Source: Chloroflexota bacterium (GTDB lineage Bacteria > Chloroflexota > Anaerolineae > Anaerolineales > Villigracilaceae). From it: a stretch of 44,127 bases of DNA. The translations under genes were made by a program, and so were the position numbers. The stretch covers positions 1 to 44,127 of the forward strand of contig JAAENC010001176.1 of the NCBI GenBank assembly GCA_024224815.1, given 5' to 3'. How positions within the stretch are numbered: the stretch's first letter is position 1; every line of letters begins with the position of its first letter. The notes beneath the pieces were generated by a model. That model made no database searches. It was not told where the DNA came from and was given only the letters and a program-made list of their open reading frames with translations. Positions 24,628 to 33,332 of the stretch are shown here, piece by piece.

Positions 24628-25092
24628 CTACGGGGTAGCACTCGGAGTAAGTGTTTTGGTAAAAGTCGCTGTTGGAGTTGGCGTAAATGTTTGTGTCGGT
24701 GTATTAGTGAAAGTCTGCGTTGGCGTAAAAGTATGTGTTGGCGTAAATGTCTGTGTTGCTGTAGATGTGGGCGTTGAAGTAAAAGTCTGTGTTACAGGCA
24801 AAAATGGCGTTGGGGATGGCGTAAATGTTTGCGTTGGAGTTGGGCTTAATGTTGGCGTAGCTGTTACAACATCGGGCGTAAAGCTAGCAGTAGGCGATGC
24901 GGGTGTACCCAATGTTGGGGTTAAAGTAGCAGGTTGAAGCGAAGGCGTTACGCTCGCTGTTGGGGTGGGAGTAGGAGGGTCGGGAGCAAACCCAAGCGCG
25001 ATAAACCCTAAGCAATAACAAGGTAAGGTTGCTAAAACAATCGATATTAAAATACGGCGGCGGCGTTCGGTAAGCTCTCTTTTATTCTCCAT
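24628..25092 (-). CDS. Membrane-anchored Pro/Thr-repeat protein
   Basis: 154 residues from the ATG at 25092 (GGAG 8 nt upstream). N-terminal charged segment (RELTERRRR), one TM helix (about 14-35, ILISIVLATLPCYCLGFIALGF), then an external tail of imperfect TPTQTFTPTPT repeats (about 45-154) with no globular domain. Such tails are frequent in Anaerolineae proteins, probably as cell-surface spacers or O-glycosylated stalks. The repeat is nearly perfect at DNA level (cgtaaatgt units), which makes slippage likely. The plus strand gives a long Val-rich shadow ORF. Confidence 0.7.
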   Translation of the reverse strand: MENKRELTERRRRILISIVLATLPCYCLGFIALGFAPDPPTPTPTASVTPSLQPATLTPTLGTPASPTASFTPDVVTATPTLSPTPTQTFTPSPTPFLPVTQTFTSTPTSTATQTFTPTHTFTPTQTFTNTPTQTFTPTPTATFTKTLTPSATP

Positions 25093-25150
25093 TTTTTCTC
25101 CATCTTGATGATAACACCAGTAGTTATGATGGACAAGCAATTTTCTTTTC

Positions 25151-27079
25151 TTAATTGTTTCGTGTTTTTATAAGCTTCAAACTGTTTAACAGTCGAGAAT
25201 ATGCTGTTATTACTATTTTTTCTCGGCGGCTATTGGCTGGTAATAACAAAGTTCGTATATGACGAAAGAGCAATGCCATTTGCCAAGCTTTGCTGGATGT
25301 TATTTCCCTTATAGAAGCATCTTGTTGAGAGAGTTTTCTCTTCAGTAAGACATCTTGCTCGGGGGAGAGTGTATTTTTTCTTTCGAGACTATCTATATAT
25401 TTCAGTAATGCTTTTTGCTGACGAAGCTCTTCTCTCCATTCATTAACATTATTTTTAACCATGGCACTATCAATGTCTTGGTGGCCCTTTGTTACGTCGA
25501 AAACAGTCGGCCACACTTTTTGCACAATTTGTGGAGCAGTTTGTGTATACGCTAAATCAGTCAGTTGATATTGTGTATGCCGCAACTTCTTCGACAGAAT
25601 TTTTTGTTTAAATAACATAAGCTCATGTTGTTTAGCACTAAGTTTAACTTCTTTGGCAATCCGCTTTATTTCTGCATCTGGAAAATCTATTAGGAGATCA
25701 TAATTTACTGCAATACGTCTTTCTCCTTCAGTATGCGAGAAACTACTAATGATGTTTTCGAGCCAAAGATAATAACTTTTTTCAAATTCAAAATCATCTC
25801 GCTTCTGCAGAGACATGCAAACACTCAAAGGATGTCGAACAGCGATGATGTAGTGTGCGTTGAATTGACAATGTGCAAAAACTTTTTTCCAAAAAGGGAG
25901 CAGCTTTGCTGTACGCGGATCTTTAAACCCGAATATGGGTGCTCCTTTTGCTTTTTTTTGAAGGATATCAACAGCTTGTAAAAAATAACCTTGCTTGCAT
26001 AGCTCATCCACACTTTCTTGCTCTATCTGGGAAAGACTATGCCAGTCACTTTCAAGGTAATTGAGCATTTTAATATTTAATTCATTTATTTCTAAATCTT
26101 CCCAGTATCCCGTAGGGTTGTTGTTGGGATCAGGGGGCATAAGACTGTTTCCCAGTTCTACATCTAAAACTTGTAGAGAACGAGCGATTACACTTGTACC
26201 ACTACGGTGCATACCAACTACACAAATTATGGTCTTTGGAGTATAGCTTCTAAGGGAGGCTTTCTTAGAGCTTTGTTTCTCCCATTTCCAATAGTGAATT
26301 GAAGTAGGAGTGTCTCTGCAGATTTTTTTTAGCAAATGGGGGCTAAGTTCAAATAAAAAAGAACTTTTATATGGCAATCTTAGATTATCTTCTGTAAAAT
26401 CAAGTCGATTATGATGCCAGCCTCCCTTTATTTCTTGGTCATTAAATGTGCGATGGAGATATTTCTCTTTTGCATGTTCATATCCTAATACCACATAGTG
26501 CCGCAACACATGATTTTCAGGATAGACAGAGATTTTCTCACTAGTTATCGTATGCCCACCAGAATCCATATTATCAAATTTGAACATTCGCTTCCATGCA
26601 CGATGAAGGCGTTGCTTACTGGGTTCAAAAAAGTAGTAACGGTGAATATCTTGATAATAATTTTTATTTCGATAGTCTTTATTAGGCTCAGGCAAAAAAA
26701 CAAGCTCGTCAAAATTCAGGACGTTATATCCAGCAGCATCAGCTTCTTCGATTGCGTCGCGAAGAGAGTATCCCTCTTTGTAGTGTTCTAAAATTTCATC
26801 AGCATCATGGTGAATAACCCAATCGTGTTCAATATTTCTGTAGACTTCTTGTTTTGCTTCTAATTGTTTTCTTTGAGAATAAACCCCTTCATAAGGTAAA
26901 TATTCAACTAAAATTATTGGATTTTCAGAAAAAAAAGTATACAAATCATGACTATTATCTGTTGAACCATTATCTATGATTACAACATCTATCTCTTGCT
27001 TGGCCAACAAGGGTAATAGTATTCGAAGATATGAAGCTTCATTTCTTACTGCAATAACAGCGCAAATAGATAATATCAT
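25151..27079 (-). CDS. GT2 glycosyltransferase fused to a sulfotransferase
   Basis: 642 residues. The N-terminal GT2 domain (about 1-215) has CAVIAVRNEASYL, VVIIDNGSTDNS and the DXD-like WVIHHDADEIL. The middle/C-terminal sulfotransferase domain (about 285-520) has the PAPS P-loop VVGMHRSGTSVIARSL, GFKDPRTAKLLPFWKK and VRHPLSVCMSLQKRD (3'-phosphate site). A helical tail follows with SSKAWQMALLFRHIRTLLLP, common at the end of large glycan enzymes. It suggests coupled sugar transfer and sulfation of a surface glycan. One-base overlap (TAATG) with the upstream sulfotransferase gene. The gene is AT-rich compared with its neighbours. Confidence 0.85.
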   Translation of the reverse strand: MILSICAVIAVRNEASYLRILLPLLAKQEIDVVIIDNGSTDNSHDLYTFFSENPIILVEYLPYEGVYSQRKQLEAKQEVYRNIEHDWVIHHDADEILEHYKEGYSLRDAIEEADAAGYNVLNFDELVFLPEPNKDYRNKNYYQDIHRYYFFEPSKQRLHRAWKRMFKFDNMDSGGHTITSEKISVYPENHVLRHYVVLGYEHAKEKYLHRTFNDQEIKGGWHHNRLDFTEDNLRLPYKSSFLFELSPHLLKKICRDTPTSIHYWKWEKQSSKKASLRSYTPKTIICVVGMHRSGTSVIARSLQVLDVELGNSLMPPDPNNNPTGYWEDLEINELNIKMLNYLESDWHSLSQIEQESVDELCKQGYFLQAVDILQKKAKGAPIFGFKDPRTAKLLPFWKKVFAHCQFNAHYIIAVRHPLSVCMSLQKRDDFEFEKSYYLWLENIISSFSHTEGERRIAVNYDLLIDFPDAEIKRIAKEVKLSAKQHELMLFKQKILSKKLRHTQYQLTDLAYTQTAPQIVQKVWPTVFDVTKGHQDIDSAMVKNNVNEWREELRQQKALLKYIDSLERKNTLSPEQDVLLKRKLSQQDASIREITSSKAWQMALLFRHIRTLLLPANSRREKIVITAYSRLLNSLKLIKTRNN

Positions 27080-27924
27080 TAAGATCTCTTTCTTTTTATA
27101 AATTTTGGTAAACCAAAGACTGCAAGTTTTTTCTCTAATGGGTAATCATTATTAGAATCAAGCCTATTCCACAACACACCTGTTTTTTCTAAAATGAATT
27201 TCGCTTCTCTACGAGTAAAAACACCTTGCCATCTGTTTATACTCTGTGTGTGTATCATCTTTGTTTTTCTTATTTTAGGGTCTTCCAACCCTTCCTGATG
27301 TTCAAAAAAACTAAAATTTGTTTGGGTAATTTCAGGTATCTCTCCAAGCCATCGCATAAGCTTCCCTATCTCTTTTTCAGGTGAAGTAACAAGTTTTTCA
27401 TAAACTACCCTATAACATTTTTCTGGGTATTTTTCCGAATATCGTAAACCTGCTTCAGAATACTTTTTATAAAAACCAATACGGTCATCTAAGTCAGATG
27501 GGATAGCGTATTTGAAATTTGCTTCAGCTATTGACGCTAGCGTATCCAAAGGATTACGCGTAACGTGAACAAAAAGCCACTCATCCCCTAATAAGCTTTT
27601 CAAGTTGTCAAGATATAACACATTCTCAGGGTTTTTATCAGCCCAACGAGATTTTCCTGCAAGTTGAGCAGCTGCTTTATGGATATTAATGAGCGCTGCA
27701 CCGAGAATGGCAAATAATTCTTTGTCGGGCAGGAGCGAGCGAGCAGATTCTATAAAGCGTGCGCGTTTAATAGGATCGTTTACACTTACATAATCCCCAT
27801 ACCATTCTTTTAAAAATTTCACTTCTGGACCACAATAGATATTTGTGTGTGCATTCAGAACCCTTCGTACAAGGGATGTTCCTGAACGGTGAACCCCTCC
27901 GATGATAATCGGTAATTGCTTCAT
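27079..27924 (-). CDS. Sulfotransferase-family protein
   Basis: 281 residues, cytoplasmic. The P-loop is IGGVHRSGTSLVRRVL (about 8-23), the 3'-phosphate-binding block FVHVTRNPLDTLASIAE (about 118-134), and VVYEKLVTSPEKEIGKLMRWLGE a typical sulfotransferase_3 stretch. It should move sulfate from PAPS to a glycan or other acceptor. It overlaps the fused GT2-sulfotransferase gene by one base, so the two are co-translated and probably act on the same product. No PAPS-making genes lie in the window. Confidence 0.85.
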   Translation of the reverse strand: MKQLPIIIGGVHRSGTSLVRRVLNAHTNIYCGPEVKFLKEWYGDYVSVNDPIKRARFIESARSLLPDKELFAILGAALINIHKAAAQLAGKSRWADKNPENVLYLDNLKSLLGDEWLFVHVTRNPLDTLASIAEANFKYAIPSDLDDRIGFYKKYSEAGLRYSEKYPEKCYRVVYEKLVTSPEKEIGKLMRWLGEIPEITQTNFSFFEHQEGLEDPKIRKTKMIHTQSINRWQGVFTRREAKFILEKTGVLWNRLDSNNDYPLEKKLAVFGLPKFIKRKRS

Positions 27925-28009
27925 AAAGAAAATGTTTGCCTATATTCTCAAAGTGAAGATTATACGCCAAATATCCTTTTATCTAAATAAAGAAGATCCA
28001 AAGATAACG

Positions 28010-28023
28010 TATAATTGCCATCA
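28010..28023 (+). promoter_or_regulatory. -10 box of a probable leaderless mRNA (SbcC-like gene)
   Basis: TATAAT at 28010-28015, then seven bases (TGCCATC), then ATG at 28023. The expected transcription start falls on the A of the ATG and no RBS is present, so the message is probably leaderless. No clear -35 is seen. Confidence 0.55.
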
Positions 28024-30578
28024 TGATCCCAATTTCTTTGAAAATTTCTGGCTTTCTTTCCTACCGAGATGCTGTAGAACTCGATTTTGAGTCTTTCAAT
28101 CTTGCCTGTATTTCCGGACATAACGGGGCGGGGAAATCTTCGCTGCTCGATGCCATTACCTGGTCTCTTTTTGGGCAGGCTCGCAAACGGGATGATTCTC
28201 TCGTCAATCTGCAATCAAAAGCCGCTGAAGTGATCTACACTTTTCGCTACGAAAATAATACTTATCGTATTCAGCGAAGCATGCCGCGCGGCAAAAAGAA
28301 AAATCTCGAATTTCAAATTGATGACGATGATCTCTGGCGACCACTCACAGAACATTCCTTGCGCGCCACGCAGGAGCGTATCGAAGAAACTTTGCGCCTT
28401 GATTACGAAACTTTCGTCAATGCCGCCTTTTTCTTACAGGGCAAAGCCGACCAATTTACCCAGCAAACATCCAGCAAACGCAAAGAAACGCTCAGCAATA
28501 TTTTGGGACTAGAAATCTGGGATGAATATAAATCACGCTCCGCAACTAAACGGCGCGAGATCGAAAAAGAACTCGATATTGTGGATGGCAGGATCGCCGA
28601 GATCGATGCAGAACTCGCAGAAGAAGATGTGCGTAAAGAGCGACTGGCAGAACTCGAAAGCGGACTTGCCTCCTTATCTGCTACCCGTAAAACACAGGAA
28701 GCCGTTCTCGAGAATATTCGCCGTTTAAGCGCATCTCTGGCAGAGCAGCGCAAATTAGCAGATGCATTGGCTGAAGCATTATCCCGTTCCCAACGCGCCC
28801 AATCCGATTTAGTCTCTCGACGTAGCGAGCGTGAATCTGCGCGTGGGCGTTATGCCGATCTCCTTGACCGCGCCAACGAAGTGGATACCGCCCACGCCGC
28901 ATGGAAAAAATCTCGCGAGGCTCTTGCCAAATGGGAGGAGATCGCCGCTCAATTTTACGAACATGATGCTGAAAGGCAGCCTTTTTTGCAAGAAATTAAC
29001 GCAGAAAAAGCCCGTTTAGAGCAAGAGTTACTTTCGTTAAATGAACAAGAAGCGGTAATCAGTAATCAGTTTTCAGTAATCAGTGATTTAGAAGAAGAGA
29101 TCAGGGGCGCAGAAGAGGCACTTTCGGAGGCAGAGGAGAAAGTTGCCGAGAGAGATTCTTTTGCACGGGAGCAAGCTGAAACAAGAGAGAAATATGCCGC
29201 GCTACAAGTAGAAAATAAACAATATAAAATTCAGATGGATGCGCTTAAGGAGCGTATCGAGTCCTTTAAATCCATAGAAAGGGCAGATTGTCCCCTTTGT
29301 GGGCAGGATTTAAGTGATGAACATCGCGCCGAAACTTTAGTGAAAATGGAAAAGGATGGCAAAGAAAAAGGTGACCAGTATCGCGCTAATACAGCTGAAA
29401 TGAATGCTATTTTTGCCGAAGTAGAAAATTACGAATTACGCGATGCGCAATATAAATCTGTTGAGCAGGAGCATTTGGGTGCAGCTACAAAACTGACTCA
29501 ATTAAGCGAGCGGCTGGCTACCATGCAAGAAAAGGCAGAAGAATGGGAAAAAGAGGGTAAAAAACGCCTTCAAGAAGTGAATGAAGTCCTTGAAACAGAG
29601 AACTTCGCTGTAGAAACGCGCAAAAAACTCGCAGAAGTAAACGCAGAACTAAAAAAACTGGGCTACGATGCAGCCTCGCATGATGCTGCCCGCAAGACAG
29701 AGAAAGAGCTCTGTTTAATAGAAGATGATTACAAATCTCTGGAAAATGCACGTGCCACACTAAAACCCCTTGAAGAAGAAATTACCAATCTCGATGCGCA
29801 GATCGAGAAGATGCAAGTCGAAATTGATGCGCAGGAGATCGAGAATAATGGGGCTCAAAAGGCGCTGGAGACGGCAGAAGATGAAACACCCGATGAAAAC
29901 GCGGCATATGCTGAATTGCTCGGAATGCAGGAGAAAGAGAATCAAATTAGGGACGAGGTCGGTGCGGCGCGTCAAAATGTAGAGGTGCTGGCGGGGCTGC
30001 GCATCCGCAAATCGGATTACGAATCCCAGCGTGAAAATCTGGCTTTAGAAATTTCCCGCTATAAAAAGTTGGAACGTGCCTTCGGTAAAGATGGTGTGCC
30101 TGCCTTGTTGATCGAACAGGCTTTGCCGGAAATCGAAGAAAAAGCGAATGATTTGCTCGATAAATTGAGTGCAGGGACAATGTCTATCCGTTTTGTGACG
30201 CAATCGGCCTATAAAGATGCCAAACGCGATGATATGAAAGAAACGCTCGATATTCAGATCAGCGACAGCGCCGGTGTACGCGATTATGAAATGTTCTCTG
30301 GCGGAGAGGCTTTTCGGGTCAATTTTGCGATCCGGCTGGCGCTCTCAAAAGTGCTTTCACAACGCAAAGGTGCGCGTTTGCAAACGCTTATTATCGACGA
30401 GGGCTTTGGCTCACAAGATGCGCAAGGGCGGCAACGTTTGATAGAGGCTATCAATCAAGTAAAAAGTGATTTTGCAAAAATTTTGGTTATCACTCATTTA
30501 GAATCTCTGAAAGATGCTTTCCCAAATCAGATCATTGTAGAAAAAGGGGAGAGAGGTTCAGTTATACAGGTTATATAG
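28023..30578 (+). CDS. sbcC: SbcC/Rad50-like SMC-family ATPase
   Basis: 851 residues. Walker A GHNGAGKSSLLDAITW (32-47), Q-loop and long coiled coil, zinc-hook CPLCGQDL near 423, return coiled coil, ABC signature MFSGGEAFRVNFAIRLALS, Walker B LQTLIIDEGFGSQD. This is the ATPase half of the SbcCD hairpin-cutting nuclease that deals with DNA ends and palindromes. The usual partner sbcD is not in the window, so the complex is split or the protein acts elsewhere. About residue 344 the coding DNA holds a short tandem (gtaatcagtaatcag..) that reads AVISNQFSVISD. Likely leaderless (see the -10 at 28010). It ends tail to tail with the GGDEF-EAL gene, 3 bp apart. Confidence 0.85.
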   Translation: MIPISLKISGFLSYRDAVELDFESFNLACISGHNGAGKSSLLDAITWSLFGQARKRDDSLVNLQSKAAEVIYTFRYENNTYRIQRSMPRGKKKNLEFQIDDDDLWRPLTEHSLRATQERIEETLRLDYETFVNAAFFLQGKADQFTQQTSSKRKETLSNILGLEIWDEYKSRSATKRREIEKELDIVDGRIAEIDAELAEEDVRKERLAELESGLASLSATRKTQEAVLENIRRLSASLAEQRKLADALAEALSRSQRAQSDLVSRRSERESARGRYADLLDRANEVDTAHAAWKKSREALAKWEEIAAQFYEHDAERQPFLQEINAEKARLEQELLSLNEQEAVISNQFSVISDLEEEIRGAEEALSEAEEKVAERDSFAREQAETREKYAALQVENKQYKIQMDALKERIESFKSIERADCPLCGQDLSDEHRAETLVKMEKDGKEKGDQYRANTAEMNAIFAEVENYELRDAQYKSVEQEHLGAATKLTQLSERLATMQEKAEEWEKEGKKRLQEVNEVLETENFAVETRKKLAEVNAELKKLGYDAASHDAARKTEKELCLIEDDYKSLENARATLKPLEEEITNLDAQIEKMQVEIDAQEIENNGAQKALETAEDETPDENAAYAELLGMQEKENQIRDEVGAARQNVEVLAGLRIRKSDYESQRENLALEISRYKKLERAFGKDGVPALLIEQALPEIEEKANDLLDKLSAGTMSIRFVTQSAYKDAKRDDMKETLDIQISDSAGVRDYEMFSGGEAFRVNFAIRLALSKVLSQRKGARLQTLIIDEGFGSQDAQGRQRLIEAINQVKSDFAKILVITHLESLKDAFPNQIIVEKGERGSVIQVI
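29054..29086 (+). repeat. Short AATCAGT tandem inside the SbcC-like gene
   Basis: gtaatcagtaatcag followed by ttttcagtaatcag. The translation AVISNQFSVISD interrupts a charged coiled coil. VISNQ-type repeats of this kind occur across unrelated bacteria as a dispersed repeat, so it is probably an in-frame insertion. Confidence 0.55.
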
Positions 30579-30581
30579 AGA

Positions 30582-33332
30582 CTAAGACAGAAAATTATTC
30601 TTTAAGACTTTGGTCATTTCATCGACCGTGATTTCGTGGCTAAAATACCACCCTTGAAAATCATGTATCCCCAAACTTTTATAGAAGTTCACTTGCTCTA
30701 TGGTTTCAACCCCTTCAGCGATTACTGTTAATCCAAGGTCCTGCCCAATGGTGATCACCCCTGAAACGATTGCAACTTCCTTATTATCAACAGGAAGGTT
30801 CGGTGCAAGACGTTGATCGATCTTCAGATGGTCAAAGGGGAAATGCGCCAAATATCCCAACATAGAATAACCTGTCCCGAAATCGTCGATAGCTAATTTG
30901 ATACCCATAGATTTTATTTTAAATAATTTATTTAGGGCTTCTCTGGGGTTTTGAAAAACGATATTCTCCATCAACTCGATCTCTAGCATAGAGGGATTTA
31001 TGCCGGAATTTGATAGATTTTTCTCGAAGATGGAAACCATATTTGGTTGCATCAATTGCAAGTTTGATAGATTAATTGCAATATGAAAATCTTCTGGAAC
31101 GAGTTCTTCCCATTGTTTTATCTGCTCACAGACTTTTTTCAGCATCCATTCCCCTATGGGAAGTATTAGCCCGGTTTCTTCTGCTAGGTCTATAAATTGG
31201 CCGGGGCGTATTAGCCCACGTGTTGGATGATTCCAGCGCAAAAGAGCCTCGGCTCCTGTCAAATTTCCGGTTTTGGCATTCATCTGGGGTTGATAGAGAA
31301 TAGTAAACTCTTCTCTTATTAGAGCATATTGCAAATATGTAACGATAGCGATCCGCTCTTCGGTTTGAACACGCATTTGGCTGGAATAAAATTTAAAGCG
31401 GTCTTTGCCTTCACGCTTCGCCTCATACATCGCTGTATCGGCTGTTTGCAACAATATTTGAGCCGTTTCACCATCATCAGGAAATAAGCTTACGCCAATA
31501 CTTAGAGAAAGGTGGATCTCATCCTGCCCGATCATTATTGGGTCGGAAAAAATATGCAAGATATTATTGGCAATCTGATCGACATCCTTTTTAGAACTAA
31601 TCGTATCTACAAGAACAACAAATTCATCGCCACCTAAGCGGGCAACAATATCACCTTTGCGCAGTGCGTTTTCTAATTTCTTTGCGGCTACTTTTAGGAC
31701 AACATCACCTGTGGCATGACCATAAGTGTCATTAATGGCTTTAAAACCGTCTAAATCCAAATAGAGAATTGCCCCGACTGTTTGAGCACGTTTGGCTTTT
31801 GCTAGCGTACGTTCAAGAACATCTTCCAAGAAGAAACGATTGGGCAAATTAGTTAAAAAGTCATGAGACACCTGATATTGCAAACGAATTTCTTCATCTT
31901 TTCGACGTGAAATATCGCGAATGATCGTTTGCGCCTCGTACCTCCCTTCAAAAAAGATCGAAGATGTAATTACTTCTGCGTCAAAAACTGTGCCATCAAA
32001 TTTGACATGCTTCTGTTCGATCATTGGCATAACTATTGTATAGCCGGCTTCATCGATCCTTTGCAAACGAGCAGATGCCACATCCTTTGAATCCATATGG
32101 ATAAAATCAAGGACTTGCATCCCAATTACTGTTTCTAGATTCTCAGCTTTATATAATTGAAGGGCAGCATTATTTACATACACTGCAATACCATTATGGT
32201 GTACGAGAATAGCGTCAGGTGAATTTTCAACCAAGCGACGATATTGTTTTTCACTCTCTCTCAGCAAAGTCGCCCGAGAAATAATTGCCTGTCTCATATT
32301 CTGAAAATTATCAACCAATCGCTCTATTTCTAATAAAGAATAAGTATCTTGACCCAAGACCTGACTCTTTTCATAATCGCCAGATGCTAAAGCATCAGAA
32401 CTCTGACCAAGCTTGGTAAGAGGAAAAACAACTTGTCGCTGCGCTGCAATAGAAAAGCGTTGAAGAGAAACAGAAAAAATGAGCAGAAGAAAAAAAACCA
32501 TACCGAGACCAGCCACTATATAAGGGCCAAAAACAACCCCAAACTGGATCTCCGTAATAACAAGCCAGCCCATTGGGTCAATACTCTCTGCGGTGCTAAA
32601 CCAGAAATTTCCATCACGCCAATAATAAATAGTGCTCTCCTCCTCTCTTAAACCAGTATCAACTATTTCCCAGTTGCTAATATTATCTTTCTTGGTAACA
32701 TGCTCAAAGTCAGGATGCGCAAGAATCGTCCCCCTCTGATCAACAACAAAAACACATGCCTCTGGCAGTCTAGGCTGATTTGCATATACAGTTTCTTGCA
32801 AGGAGTTAAGGTTTAATTCTCCGACAAGAAGATATTTATCATCGATGCACCGCGAAAGATAAACAATAGGCTCCCCCGTACGCAAAGAAGGAAATGGAGA
32901 CGAAATATTTATGTCTTTCGTACATTCAACACTTAGATAATATTCACTGCGTGACATATCAAATCCGAGATAGCGTTGATCCATTGGCGTCAAGGTAATA
33001 ATCATGCCATGACTATCAAGTAAATAAAATGTTTCAAAGATATCGTAGGAAGACCACTGAGCCTGCATGGCCATATTAATATCTTCGATAGAAGCATCAG
33101 AAACCATAAAAGCAATGGCATCCAGTTCACGAGAAGAATACTCTATAAAGTCCTCAATCGAATAACTAATAGAATCATTAAAACGCTCTTGCTGTGTTTC
33201 TAATATATTCGCTGTAAAATAGCTTACCACTACTAACGTTAGTATAGATGCAATAATAATAGGTAGCAATAATTGGTATAGCAGCAATGTCCCCATAGCC
33301 GAAGCTAGTGTTCTTTTTTTTACAGAATTCAT
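30582..33332 (-). CDS. dCache-HAMP-PAS-GGDEF-EAL c-di-GMP enzyme
   Basis: 916 residues. TM1 (about 13-40), extracytoplasmic dCache-like sensor (about 45-265, with ILAHPDFEHV), TM2 (about 266-290), HAMP-like region, PAS domain (about 360-480, VENSPDAILVHHNGIAVYVN), GGDEF domain with RLGGDEFVV plus I-site RKGD five residues earlier, and EAL domain with EALLRW, AIDDFGTGYS, HLKID and VIAEGVE. Both catalytic motifs are intact, so it may make and degrade c-di-GMP. Its ATG overlaps the end of a periplasmic-binding lipoprotein gene by 4 bp (ATGA), so the binding protein likely feeds the sensor. Confidence 0.92.
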   Translation of the reverse strand: MNSVKKRTLASAMGTLLLYQLLLPIIIASILTLVVVSYFTANILETQQERFNDSISYSIEDFIEYSSRELDAIAFMVSDASIEDINMAMQAQWSSYDIFETFYLLDSHGMIITLTPMDQRYLGFDMSRSEYYLSVECTKDINISSPFPSLRTGEPIVYLSRCIDDKYLLVGELNLNSLQETVYANQPRLPEACVFVVDQRGTILAHPDFEHVTKKDNISNWEIVDTGLREEESTIYYWRDGNFWFSTAESIDPMGWLVITEIQFGVVFGPYIVAGLGMVFFLLLIFSVSLQRFSIAAQRQVVFPLTKLGQSSDALASGDYEKSQVLGQDTYSLLEIERLVDNFQNMRQAIISRATLLRESEKQYRRLVENSPDAILVHHNGIAVYVNNAALQLYKAENLETVIGMQVLDFIHMDSKDVASARLQRIDEAGYTIVMPMIEQKHVKFDGTVFDAEVITSSIFFEGRYEAQTIIRDISRRKDEEIRLQYQVSHDFLTNLPNRFFLEDVLERTLAKAKRAQTVGAILYLDLDGFKAINDTYGHATGDVVLKVAAKKLENALRKGDIVARLGGDEFVVLVDTISSKKDVDQIANNILHIFSDPIMIGQDEIHLSLSIGVSLFPDDGETAQILLQTADTAMYEAKREGKDRFKFYSSQMRVQTEERIAIVTYLQYALIREEFTILYQPQMNAKTGNLTGAEALLRWNHPTRGLIRPGQFIDLAEETGLILPIGEWMLKKVCEQIKQWEELVPEDFHIAINLSNLQLMQPNMVSIFEKNLSNSGINPSMLEIELMENIVFQNPREALNKLFKIKSMGIKLAIDDFGTGYSMLGYLAHFPFDHLKIDQRLAPNLPVDNKEVAIVSGVITIGQDLGLTVIAEGVETIEQVNFYKSLGIHDFQGWYFSHEITVDEMTKVLKNNFLS

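Noticed and set aside
24608-24937. Val/Gly-rich plus-strand ORF of 109 codons
   Set aside because: It is the antisense shadow of the Pro/Thr repeat protein (24628-25092), which has a RBS, start and TM helix.
24628-24960. Possible CRISPR-like array because of regular short repeats
   Set aside because: The repeats code for T-P-T-x units in frame; there are no constant repeats separated by unique spacers and no cas genes.
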